Shown: one piece after another, positions 24,489 through 31,781 of the stretch | Layout of the letters: every line of letters begins with the position of its first letter | Numbering within the stretch: the first letter of the stretch is position 1 | Source of the DNA: Zhongshania sp. | GTDB taxonomy: Bacteria > Pseudomonadota > Gammaproteobacteria > Pseudomonadales > Spongiibacteraceae | Direction: 5' to 3' | Length of the DNA: 41,835 nucleotides | Assembly (NCBI GenBank): GCA_018066965.1 | Contig: JAGPVP010000058.1 | Location: 1-41,835, forward strand | The notes under the pieces: model-generated | Seen by the model: only the letters and a program-made list of their open reading frames with translations | What the model was told of the DNA's origin: nothing | Database searches by the model: none | Made by a program: the position numbers and the translations under genes

Positions 24489-25376
24489 ATGAACTTCCAA
24501 TATCTACTTTATAAACTTGAAGACGGCATTGCGACGATCATCATTAACCGCCCAGACAAACTCAATGCCTTCACCCCCGCGATGGCCGACGATCTGATCG
24601 CAGTACTAGATCACATCGACGAAGACGACAACGTCAAAGCCGTGGTGATTACCGGCGCTGGCCGCGCCTTCTGCGCCGGAGCTGACTTATCATCCGGCAA
24701 AGATACCTTTAATGGCGAAGGCGGTGGTGAATCTGCCGTGCGCGCCGGCGACACTTTAGATTACAGCGACGAGTCCGTACGAGATATCGGCGGCCTTGTG
24801 ACGCTGCGACTTTATCGCTGTTTAAAACCGATTATTGCCGCCATAAACGGCCCTGCGGTCGGCGTTGGTATTACGATGACTCTAGCGATGGACATTCGAC
24901 TCGCCAGTGAAAACGCCAAGGTCGGCTTTGTTTTTGCTCGCCGCGGCATTGCGCCAGAAGCCGCGTCCTCCTTCTTTCTACCCCGTATTGTGGGCATATC
25001 TCGCGCACTGGAATGGTGCTTTAGTGGCCGTGTTTACCCAATTTCCGAAATCAAAGACAGTGGATTGATCAGAAAAGTGTGTTCTGAGCAAGAATTACTT
25101 CCCGAAGCCTATGCAATTGCACGCGAAATCGTAGACAATACGGCTCCGGTTTCTGTGGCCCTGATCAGACAAATGTTGTGGCGAGGGCTGGACATGAACC
25201 ACCCTATGGATGCCCACAAGCTAGACAGCAGGGCAATACTTAGCCGAGGCCGCAGCAGCGATGCCGCCGAAGGTGTTGTATCATTCATAGAGAAGCGTCC
25301 TCCGGAATTTAAGAATCAAGTGTCGAAAGACATGCCAGATTTTTACCCGTGGTGGGACGAACCAAAGTACTTATAA
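24489..25376 (+). CDS. Enoyl-CoA hydratase/isomerase family protein, second PaaG-like crotonase
   Basis: A 295-residue crotonase, somewhat long because of an insert after the first oxyanion segment AFCAGADLSSG and a charged tail ending PWWDEPKYL. The second segment is NGPAVGVGITMTLAMD. The hydratase glutamates are replaced (Thr in GITMTL, Ala in FARRG), while Glu in GIAPEAASSF takes the place of the PaaG Asp. I use the ATG at 24489 with AGGA nine bases upstream; a TTG one codon earlier is less likely. It starts with the same MNFQ as its neighbour, 27 bases downstream of that stop, which suggests an old duplication. Its stop codon lies inside a 14-bp tandem repeat. The exact reaction is unknown. 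Confidence 0.9.
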   Translation: MNFQYLLYKLEDGIATIIINRPDKLNAFTPAMADDLIAVLDHIDEDDNVKAVVITGAGRAFCAGADLSSGKDTFNGEGGGESAVRAGDTLDYSDESVRDIGGLVTLRLYRCLKPIIAAINGPAVGVGITMTLAMDIRLASENAKVGFVFARRGIAPEAASSFFLPRIVGISRALEWCFSGRVYPISEIKDSGLIRKVCSEQELLPEAYAIAREIVDNTAPVSVALIRQMLWRGLDMNHPMDAHKLDSRAILSRGRSSDAAEGVVSFIEKRPPEFKNQVSKDMPDFYPWWDEPKYL

Positions 25377-25422
25377 CTTAGTACTTATAACTTAGTACCT
25401 ATAACTTAGTACCTATAAAACA
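25367..25422 (+). repeat. 14-bp tandem repeat, four units
   Basis: GTACTTATAACTTA at 25367 and 25381, GTACCTATAACTTA at 25395, and the degenerate GTACCTATAAAACA at 25409. The first unit encodes the last codons and stop of the second crotonase (Tyr-Leu-stop). The array lies in the 115-base gap before the ferredoxin reductase. It looks like slippage expansion of the gene's 3' end. Confidence 0.9.
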
Positions 25423-25491
25423 TAATCCATGAGTCTTACGGCAGCCCGCAAGACAACATGAAACTGAACAAGAGCCTCCTGGAAATTACTT

Positions 25492-26712
25492 ATGAGTGAA
25501 CACTGTATTATTATTGGAGCCAGTCACGCAGCGGCCCAGTTAGTATCCAGCCTCCGCCAAGAGGGCTGGGAAGGAAAAATCTCGCTAATCGGCGACGAGC
25601 CAAATCTACCCTACCACCGTCCACCGCTGTCAAAGGCCTTTTTTGTCGGTGAGAAATCAGAAGATGAATTACTGATTCGCGCAGCTGATTTCTATGAAAA
25701 GAATAAGGTTGACCTACTTTTGGGTTCGCGCGTTACAAAAATTGACCGCGACGCCAAAAAGATCACCCTAGAAGACGGCGCTGAAATTTCCTACACCAAG
25801 CTGGCACTTACCACCGGCGCACGGGTTCGTAAAATCCCTTTCACTGGCAGTGAACTTGCCGGCGTGTTCTATATGCGCGACCTAAACGATGTGAAGCAAA
25901 CCCACAAATTCACCGCCCCAGGCAAGTCGGCGGTTATTATTGGTGGCGGCTATATCGGCTTAGAAACCGCCGCCTCACTGCGCAAAATTGGCATGAAGGT
26001 CACAGTAATAGAGGCCATGTCACGGGTATTACAGCGTGTTACTGCACCTGAAGTTTCGGCTTTTTATACCCGTGTACACACCGAAGAAGGTGTTGATATT
26101 CGCACTGAAGCGGGCGTCGATGCCATTGTTGGTGAAAAACACGTAGAAGGCGTTCGCCTTGCCGATGGCACAACCGTTTCCGCTGACTTAGTCATTATTG
26201 GGGTGGGCGTTATCCCCAACATCGAGCTAGCAGAAGCAGCCGGCATCACCATCGACAACGGTATCGCCGTTAACGAATTTGCTACCACCAACGATCCAGA
26301 CATTGTGGCAGCAGGCGACTGCACCAACCATTACAACCCAATTTATGACCGCAAACTGCGCCTAGAATCAGTACAAAACGCTACCGATCAGGCTAAAATA
26401 GCGGCCAAGAGCATCTGTGGTAAACCTGAAGCGTATAATGCCCTTCCATGGTTCTGGTCAGATCAATACGACCTAAAACTTCAAATTGCCGGACTCTCAC
26501 AGGGTTTTGACCAAGTCATTATCCGTGGTGACAGTGAGCAAGGCCGTAGTTTTGCTGCATTTTATTTCAGTGAAGGTCGCTTTATTGCAGTAGATGCGAT
26601 TAACCGGCCAAAAGAATTCATGATGAGTAAACGCGCCCTCACAAGCGGCCAAATTGCTGATCCACTGAAGCTAGCCGACGAGTCTATTGAAATCAAAGAC
26701 GTATTCAACTAA
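25492..26712 (+). CDS. Ferredoxin reductase, putidaredoxin-reductase-like
   Basis: A 406-residue FAD- and NAD(P)H-binding flavoprotein of the putidaredoxin/rubredoxin reductase family. The FAD motif is IIGASHAAAQLV (about 7-18), with PYHRPPLSK shortly after. The NAD-binding motif is VIIGGGYIGLETAASL near 147-162, and the FAD-contacting DPDIVAAGDC is near 264-273. The C-terminal Trp-Phe-Trp-Ser and LQIAG segments are usual in the family. It would pass electrons from NADH to the [2Fe-2S] ferredoxin encoded 23 bases downstream and so to the P450 at 19776. Length and motif order are normal. The ATG has GGAAA about ten bases upstream. Confidence 0.94.
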   Translation: MSEHCIIIGASHAAAQLVSSLRQEGWEGKISLIGDEPNLPYHRPPLSKAFFVGEKSEDELLIRAADFYEKNKVDLLLGSRVTKIDRDAKKITLEDGAEISYTKLALTTGARVRKIPFTGSELAGVFYMRDLNDVKQTHKFTAPGKSAVIIGGGYIGLETAASLRKIGMKVTVIEAMSRVLQRVTAPEVSAFYTRVHTEEGVDIRTEAGVDAIVGEKHVEGVRLADGTTVSADLVIIGVGVIPNIELAEAAGITIDNGIAVNEFATTNDPDIVAAGDCTNHYNPIYDRKLRLESVQNATDQAKIAAKSICGKPEAYNALPWFWSDQYDLKLQIAGLSQGFDQVIIRGDSEQGRSFAAFYFSEGRFIAVDAINRPKEFMMSKRALTSGQIADPLKLADESIEIKDVFN

Positions 26713-26735
26713 TTCTAAGTACGAGAAAACATACC

Positions 26736-27056
26736 ATGCCTTTAATTATTTACAAATCTCACGATGGCAACACGCAAGAAGTTCACGCGGAAGTTGGCAC
26801 CAGTATTATGCAAGCTGCGGTCGACAACGGTATCGACGGTATTCTTGGTGAATGTGGCGGCTGCTGCAGCTGTGCCACTTGCCATTGCTATATTGATCCT
26901 GCTTGGGTTGCTAAAGCCGGTGAGCCAGACAGCACAGAAACCGACATGCTCGACTGCGTACTAGAGCCGCAAGAGACTAGCCGCCTAAGCTGCCAAGTAA
27001 TTATTACTGACGAAATGGACGGTATTATTATTGCCATGCCTGAGTCTCAGTACTAA
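26736..27056 (+). CDS. [2Fe-2S] ferredoxin, putidaredoxin-like
   Basis: A 106-residue vertebrate-type ferredoxin matching putidaredoxin in length and sequence pattern. The cluster ligands are Cys40, Cys46, Cys49 and Cys86, the same spacing as putidaredoxin, with extra cysteines at 43, 44, 51 and 74. Putidaredoxin Asp38, important for contact with P450cam, is replaced by Glu39, and its C-terminal Trp106 by Tyr106. These conservative changes fit a partner P450 that is P450cam-like but not P450cam. The gene is the last of the plus-strand catabolic unit and is followed by a 12-bp terminator-like hairpin. Confidence 0.95.
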   Translation: MPLIIYKSHDGNTQEVHAEVGTSIMQAAVDNGIDGILGECGGCCSCATCHCYIDPAWVAKAGEPDSTETDMLDCVLEPQETSRLSCQVIITDEMDGIIIAMPESQY

Positions 27057-27066
27057 TTACCAGCAC

Positions 27067-27096
27067 TTGAATAGGGCTTTCAATAGCCCTATTCAA
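27067..27096 (+). terminator. Terminator-like hairpin after the ferredoxin gene
   Basis: A perfect 12-bp stem TTGAATAGGGCT/AGCCCTATTCAA with a 6-nt loop, 10 bases past the ferredoxin stop. The downstream TCCCCCCTTTC is a weak T-tract, so some read-through into the TetR gene is possible. Confidence 0.6.
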
Positions 27097-27210
27097 TCCC
27101 CCCTTTCAATACTACGAGCAGCCGCCCCCTCCCAATCTTTCACCATTCTCAGATGTATCCTCCCAACAAAAACTAAGCGATCAATTAAAAATATGCTAGG
27201 ATTCGCATAA

Positions 27211-27228
27211 GTCGATAAAATATTCGAC
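27211..27228. promoter_or_regulatory. Inverted repeat upstream of the TetR gene
   Basis: GTCGA-TAAAATAT-TCGAC, 35 bases before the TetR start, with a second imperfect dyad TATGC-TAGGATTC-GCATA just upstream (27193-27210). Its position is typical of an autoregulatory operator. It does not resemble the 19-bp motif in the island's other spacers. Confidence 0.45.
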
Positions 27229-27263
27229 CATCATCGCCATTTATATTGGAAAACTAGGCCGAC

Positions 27264-27938
27264 ATGACCGCTGCTGATAACAAGCCCAAACACAAGCCCA
27301 CTAAGAAGAAGAAAAATAATTCCAAAGATCAGCTTCTCATCGCCGCCAGCACAATACTGACTGAGCGCAACGCAATCGACATCTCACTCAGTGATATTGC
27401 AGAAGCGTCAGGCCTCAATTCAGCCTTAATCAAATACCATTTCGGCAATAAAGAAGGTCTACTACTCGCACTGGTTGCGCGAGATGCGGCGTCAACACTT
27501 GGATTGCTCGATCAGCTACTGGCCATGCATGTATCGCCCGCACAAAAAGTGCGCCTACACGTTGCCGGCGTGGTTAAAACCTATGCCAAATTCCCCTACC
27601 TGAACCGTCTCATTCACACCCTGATGGACAGTAAAGACCCCATCGTTGCCGAAGAAATGGTGAACTTTTTTGTAAAGCCGCTGCTTGAATCTCAAACCAA
27701 AATACTCGAAGAAGGCCTACAAGCGGGCATTTTCCACAAGATTGACCCAATGATGTTTTATTATTCGGTCATCGGCGCCTGTGACTATATTTTTTACGCT
27801 CGCCACTCCCGCAAAATCGTTACCGGGAATACCGAACTCACGCCAGAATTACGCGATAAATATATTAATTTTGTCGCCGACACCATTCTCAAAACCCTTT
27901 GCATTGAAAAAGAGACCGAGAAGTTAGCAGCGCCGTAG
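27264..27938 (+). CDS. TetR family transcriptional regulator
   Basis: A 224-residue TetR-type regulator. A lysine-rich N-terminal tail (about residues 1-21) precedes the helix-turn-helix: ISLSDIAEASGLNSALIKYHFGN (about 39-62), with the recognition helix ending KYHFGNKEGLL. The C-terminal half is helical and would bind an inducer. The ATG has AGG five bases upstream. It lies downstream of the ferredoxin in the same orientation, but behind a hairpin and with its own 207-base leader. It is the only regulator in the island, so it is the natural candidate to control the catabolic units, though its own leader lacks the 19-bp motif. The inducer is unknown. Confidence 0.93.
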   Translation: MTAADNKPKHKPTKKKKNNSKDQLLIAASTILTERNAIDISLSDIAEASGLNSALIKYHFGNKEGLLLALVARDAASTLGLLDQLLAMHVSPAQKVRLHVAGVVKTYAKFPYLNRLIHTLMDSKDPIVAEEMVNFFVKPLLESQTKILEEGLQAGIFHKIDPMMFYYSVIGACDYIFYARHSRKIVTGNTELTPELRDKYINFVADTILKTLCIEKETEKLAAP

Positions 27939-27941
27939 CGC

Positions 27942-28661
27942 CTAGCGCAACATCAAACCACCATCAACCACAATGCTCTGGCCAGTAATATAGGCAACCT
28001 CAGGAGATGCTAAAAACATCACCGTCTTAGCGACTTCGTCTGGAGCTCCCCACCGGCCAGCAGGTATAGAGCGTAAAACCTCGGCCTGCGTTGCTTTATC
28101 GCTCTTTGCCCAGTCGATAATTTTAGTATCGATAAAGCCAGGCGCCACTAAATTTACCCGTACTCCGCGGCGCACCCACTTATCGGCAATCGCCCGCGTA
28201 AAACCCAATAAGCCAGACTTGCTCGCTGTATAAGCTGGGTAATCCCGCAGAGCGATAAAACTCGCACTTGAACCTACATTTATAATGGCGCCCTGACTGT
28301 CGCAAAGCCGCTGATAAAACCGATAACATAGGTCGACTACACTGTTTAAATTCACCTCGATGGTCGCCAGATAAGTCCGGTAATCGTATTCGCCCACCTC
28401 GGCGCGGCCTGCATTATTTACCAACACGTCAATCTCGGAAAAGGAGTCGGTAAGTCGTGCGCGTCCCGCCTCGTCATGTAGGTCTAATTGATGGTAAGTA
28501 AATTGAGATAAATCCGTCTCGTAATCCGCAGCATTACTTCGCGTACCCGTAATGTGAACCTCTGCACCCGCCTCAGCAAAACCTCGTGCTATGGCGTAGC
28601 CAATTCCTTGACTACCACCAGTGACCAGCACCACTTTCTGGCTAAAATCAAACGTGATCAC
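27942..28661 (-). CDS. Short-chain dehydrogenase/reductase (SDR)
   Basis: A 239-residue classical SDR. The cofactor motif TGGSQGIG is near residues 14-21, NNAG near 82-85, the catalytic Ser lies in INVGSSASF and the YxxxK pair is in YTASKSG near 144-150. The ending SPEVAYITGQSIVVDGG is typical of FabG-like members. The start at GTG 28661 has GAGG six bases upstream; the longer reading from 28673 has a C-rich, unsuitable leader. It is convergent with the TetR gene, the stops being only 3 bases apart. It may oxidise a hydroxyacyl-CoA or alcohol of the island, but it lacks the island motif and could be unrelated. A perfect inverted repeat (28710-28739) stands in front of it. Confidence 0.9.
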   Translation of the reverse strand: MITFDFSQKVVLVTGGSQGIGYAIARGFAEAGAEVHITGTRSNAADYETDLSQFTYHQLDLHDEAGRARLTDSFSEIDVLVNNAGRAEVGEYDYRTYLATIEVNLNSVVDLCYRFYQRLCDSQGAIINVGSSASFIALRDYPAYTASKSGLLGFTRAIADKWVRRGVRVNLVAPGFIDTKIIDWAKSDKATQAEVLRSIPAGRWGAPDEVAKTVMFLASPEVAYITGQSIVVDGGLMLR

Positions 28662-28709
28662 AACACACCTCACTTAGGGGGAAACAGGTCGAACGGGGAG
28701 CGCTATTGT

Positions 28710-28739
28710 AGTTTGTTTAACCGCTCGATTAAACAAACT
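28710..28739. promoter_or_regulatory. Perfect 11-bp inverted repeat in the SDR/ppa spacer
   Basis: AGTTTGTTTAA-CCGCTCGA-TTAAACAAACT, 49 bases upstream of the SDR start and 167 upstream of ppa. It has no T-tract and follows no gene, so a regulator binding site is more likely than a terminator. No other copy was seen in the window. Confidence 0.5.
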
Positions 28740-28906
28740 TTGCGAAAATGAAAATCCATTACCTATATAAAACGCCCCTACACCTTGACTCTATAGCGCT
28801 GCCAAACGAGACTAAAATACGCCGGCCTTTGGTAATCCTCCCCCACACAGTTTATAATCTGCGCAGATTTATTAACCCCAAACGCAATCTGAAATGGACG
28901 CCCACA

Positions 28907-29434
28907 ATGAGCTACAACCAAAGTCCAGCTGGCAAAGATCTGCCAAACGACATCTATGTTGCCATCGAAATTCCTGCTAACAGCAGCCCGATCAAGTACG
29001 AAATTGACAAAGATTTCGACGCATTGATGGTAGACCGCTTCATGGCAACCCCCATGTTCTACCCAGCTAACTATGGCTACATTCCAAACACCCTGTCTGA
29101 AGACGGCGACGCACTGGATGTACTTGTTGTAACGCCATACCCAGTAGTGCCAGGTTCTGTTATCCGCGCACGCCCAATCGGCATTTTGAACATGAGCGAC
29201 GAAGCCGGTAAAGACGCTAAATTACTAGCTGTTCCGCACGACAAATTAAGCGTGTTATACAAAGATGTGAAAGAGCCATCTGACCTACCGCCATTGCTGA
29301 TTCAGCAAATTGAGCATTTCTTTGAAAACTACAAAGATTTGGAAAAAGGCAAGTGGGTTAAAATTGATGGCTGGGCTGGCAGCGAAGAAGCTAGAGCAGA
29401 AATCATGAAAGCAGCAGCAGCTTACAAAGGCTAA
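28907..29434 (+). CDS. ppa: Inorganic pyrophosphatase (family I)
   Basis: A 175-residue soluble pyrophosphatase hydrolysing diphosphate to two phosphates in the cytoplasm, pulling biosynthetic reactions forward. [24 protein letters not shown] and FYPANYGYI match the E. coli enzyme closely. The metal-binding aspartates are in [11 protein letters not shown] (near residue 65), and [16 protein letters not shown] is near the end. I start at the ATG at 28907, which aligns with the known N-terminus; an upstream-extended reading to 28748 adds unrelated residues. It is followed by an intrinsic terminator. It marks the return to core genes right of the catabolic island. Confidence 0.97.
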   Translation: MSYNQSPAGKDLPNDIYVAIEIPANSSPIKYEIDKDFDALMVDRFMATPMFYPANYGYIPNTLSEDGDALDVLVVTPYPVVPGSVIRARPIGILNMSDEAGKDAKLLAVPHDKLSVLYKDVKEPSDLPPLLIQQIEHFFENYKDLEKGKWVKIDGWAGSEEARAEIMKAAAAYKG

Positions 29435-29440
29435 TGCTAA

Positions 29441-29480
29441 TGACGGAGCTGCACTGCCGGCTCCGTCAACCCTCCTTTTC
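29441..29480 (+). terminator. Terminator of ppa
   Basis: TGACGGAGC (29441-29449) pairs with GCTCCGTCA (29460-29468) around 10 nt, followed by CCTCCTTTTC. It begins 7 bases after the ppa stop. Confidence 0.7.
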
Positions 29481-29522
29481 TATAAAACCAAAATACCATT
29501 TAAAAAGTAAAATCCCAGACAT

Positions 29523-29550
29523 AAAAAAACGGGACCTAAAATAGACCCCG
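29523..29550 (-). terminator. Terminator of the 158-residue unknown gene
   Basis: On the minus strand a stem CGGGGTCTA/TAGGTCCCG (two G-T wobble pairs, TTT loop; 29530-29550) is followed by seven T. It lies 30 bases past the stop at 29580. Confidence 0.8.
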
Positions 29551-29579
29551 CATTATACCGACTGATCATACTTAATAAG

Positions 29580-30056
29580 TTACGAGACTTTCGGCATCGC
29601 TTTTAACAAGCGCTGATATAACTTAGTGTTTTTACGAATCGACTTATGCTTAGCATAAGCTTCTACAGCGCGGTTCCAAGCATCATCGCTACCGTGGGCA
29701 TTAAGGGAAAAACTGGTGCACACCGTTTTGTTTTCCACTGTTGATGCCACCCCAACCTGAAAAATCGGCGTTAAATTACCGCTCTTCTCGGTTTTCAACA
29801 AATAACTAATGCCACGCACCGTGCCGTCACTTTTAAAGCAACGATCCTCTTTAGTCTCATCTAAATAACGCAGTTGATCAGCTTCTAATACCGCATCCCG
29901 GTTTAGCGCTTCTTTCTCAACATCGTTCTTCAGTTTACCTTCAAGACGGGTGCCCCCATTTTTCAGCGAGAAATACTCCTGATACAACTTGCCCGCCACG
30001 GTACGGCGCACTCTATAGCCATAGAATGCTTTGTTATCCAGTAGTTTAACGCTCAC
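29580..30056 (-). CDS. Unknown 158-residue basic protein
   Basis: I do not recognise this protein. It has a basic N-terminal segment (FYGYRVRRTVAGKLYQEYFS, residues about 11-30) that resembles the short three-strand modules seen in AP2-like or integrase-arm DNA-binding domains, but this is only a resemblance. The rest is charged and soluble, with no signal peptide or membrane span, and ends in the basic SIRKNTKLYQRLLKAMPK. GTG is the start, with GAGG five bases upstream. It is monocistronic, has its own terminator, and lies between ppa and cysE. Composition is like its neighbours. Confidence 0.75.
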   Translation of the reverse strand: MSVKLLDNKAFYGYRVRRTVAGKLYQEYFSLKNGGTRLEGKLKNDVEKEALNRDAVLEADQLRYLDETKEDRCFKSDGTVRGISYLLKTEKSGNLTPIFQVGVASTVENKTVCTSFSLNAHGSDDAWNRAVEAYAKHKSIRKNTKLYQRLLKAMPKVS

Positions 30057-30145
30057 ACTAACCTCGCTTTTTGCTTTTTTGACACACTATAGCTCAAAAT
30101 ATAGCATATGTAATTTAATAAGTCTGACACAATTACATAGCCGCG

Positions 30146-30937
30146 CTAACTATCTTCACAGATGTATTGATCCATATTCAATGCCGGAAGTTCCGCAGAT
30201 AAGGCTCCAACTTGTTTAGCCGGCACACCTGCAACTGTCGAATGCGCCGCAACATCACTTAGCACTACGCTACCAGCGGCAACTTTTGCGCCGTCTCCCA
30301 CCACAATAGGTCCTAGTATTTTTGCACCAGCACTTATCAACACCCCGTCGCAAATACGTGGATGACGTGGCCCGGGACCACTACCACAACCGCCTAAAGT
30401 AACCGAGTGCAACATCGACACATTGTTACCAACAACAACTGTTTCACCAATCACCAAACCTGTTGCGTGGTCTACCATCACCCCACTGCCAATTACCGCC
30501 GCCGGATGAATATCCACGTCAAACACGCTGGCTATACGATTCTGTATAAACAGCGCCAACGATTCCCGCCCCTGCAACCACAGCCAATGAGCAATACGAT
30601 ACGCCTGTACCGCCTGAAAACCTTTAAAGTACAGAAAAGGCATTCCATAATGATCGCAGGCTGGATCACGCTCAAAGTGAGCGCAAATATCCTTGGCCGC
30701 AGCATCAACAATACTTGGATCGTTAGCAAACGCCTCATTAAACACGTCTCTGATCAACATTGCCGGTACTGAATCACAATCCAGCTTAGCCGCTATATGA
30801 AAACTCAATGCATTAGCAAAATTGGCATGATTTAGAATACTTGCATGATAAAAACTCGCCAGCACAGGTTCATTTCGACCGTATTCACGCGCCTCAGCGG
30901 TCATTGCAGACCAAAGCTCACTTACAGATATACTCAT
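30146..30937 (-). CDS. cysE: Serine O-acetyltransferase
   Basis: A 263-residue serine acetyltransferase that makes O-acetylserine from serine and acetyl-CoA, the first step of cysteine synthesis. The N-terminal helical domain (about 1-140) is followed by the left-handed beta-helix with hexapeptide repeats: VDIHPAAVIGSGVMVDHATG, GETVVVGNNV, and PRHPRICDGVLISAGAKILG. The catalytic His residues lie in DHATG and PRHPR. The C-terminus ends in YICEDS rather than the usual Ile, so docking to cysteine synthase may differ. The ATG has GGGAGG upstream and overlaps the stop of the M15 peptidase by 4 bases, so the two genes are co-translated. Confidence 0.94.
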   Translation of the reverse strand: MSISVSELWSAMTAEAREYGRNEPVLASFYHASILNHANFANALSFHIAAKLDCDSVPAMLIRDVFNEAFANDPSIVDAAAKDICAHFERDPACDHYGMPFLYFKGFQAVQAYRIAHWLWLQGRESLALFIQNRIASVFDVDIHPAAVIGSGVMVDHATGLVIGETVVVGNNVSMLHSVTLGGCGSGPGPRHPRICDGVLISAGAKILGPIVVGDGAKVAAGSVVLSDVAAHSTVAGVPAKQVGALSAELPALNMDQYICEDS

Positions 30938-31683
30938 AACGCCTCCCGACCACTCAAGGCCTCAACAAAGGCCAGTGGATAGCAACTCGCTGGCACGGCA
31001 ACATAGCGCCTATATATGCTGGGTAACTCTCTCAAAATGGTCTCCTTTAAGCGCAAATCTTCGCGTTGCTTTAGGGCCTCTTCAAGCACCTCAATTCCTA
31101 ATGCCCAATCGCACACCGCTGCCAACGGCGCGTAGCTTAAATGCCAACGCTCTGGCGCAATGCCGCCGCGATCTAAATTATAAGGCCTAAAAAATCCACA
31201 GCCTCGACCGGCGGCAAACTCGCCATCCAACCACTGATGAAGAGGACCAAACACACCATTATCTGCCACTTCAGCCGGCGTTAATTGCACCCGGTAATCA
31301 CTGGCCACTGCAGCCGCATCGTACACGTCTACATCTGTGCCCCAATGATGGCGCGACGCGCCCGGCAGCGCTGACCAACGCAAAATTGCCGCTATTAACT
31401 CCGACTCAGATAACGCAGCCCACTCCAAAACCTGCCCCGTGTCATCTAACAAAACTCGTTCACCCGCGGCCTTGGCGTTCCAAATAGCTAGCTGGCGCTC
31501 AAAGCTCCGAAAGCCGCTAACTACTCGTAAATCAAATCCCGCTTTTGCGGCCGCAGATTTAAGTGATGTTAAGGGTGCAATAATATCCTGATGAACAGCA
31601 ACACCATCCAGCATGGCCATGACCGAATAATCAAAGCCGAGCAGTACTTTTTTGCTGATATTATCGCGGTTCAGATTTAACAT
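30934..31683 (-). CDS. M15 family (VanY/LdcB-like) carboxypeptidase, cytoplasmic type
   Basis: A 249-residue zinc peptidase. GFRSFERQ (about residues 57-64), SRHHWGTDVDV (about 116-126, zinc His and Asp) and ERWHLSY (about 183-189, zinc His and acid) are the M15 motifs. The family removes the terminal D-alanine from peptidoglycan peptides. No signal peptide or lipobox is present; the protein starts MLNLNRDNISKK, which suggests cytoplasmic action on recycled muropeptides (LD- or DD-carboxypeptidase). It is the first gene of a two-gene unit with cysE, joined by an ATGA overlap. Confidence 0.85.
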   Translation of the reverse strand: MLNLNRDNISKKVLLGFDYSVMAMLDGVAVHQDIIAPLTSLKSAAAKAGFDLRVVSGFRSFERQLAIWNAKAAGERVLLDDTGQVLEWAALSESELIAAILRWSALPGASRHHWGTDVDVYDAAAVASDYRVQLTPAEVADNGVFGPLHQWLDGEFAAGRGCGFFRPYNLDRGGIAPERWHLSYAPLAAVCDWALGIEVLEEALKQREDLRLKETILRELPSIYRRYVAVPASCYPLAFVEALSGREAL

Positions 31684-31781
31684 ATTTTAGGTACAAATTA
31701 TCCGTGCAGTTGAGTTATGGCTTACCGTGGCATCATACTACCGACAATTGATGTGTGTTGAAATTCCGGAGTAATAACAAC

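Noticed and set aside
25367..25422. CRISPR-like array
   Set aside because: The 14-bp units are directly adjacent, with no spacers, and no cas gene is present; it is a simple tandem repeat.
28748..28906. N-terminal extension of pyrophosphatase
   Set aside because: The extra residues have no counterpart in family I pyrophosphatases, and the ATG at 28907 matches the known N-terminus.
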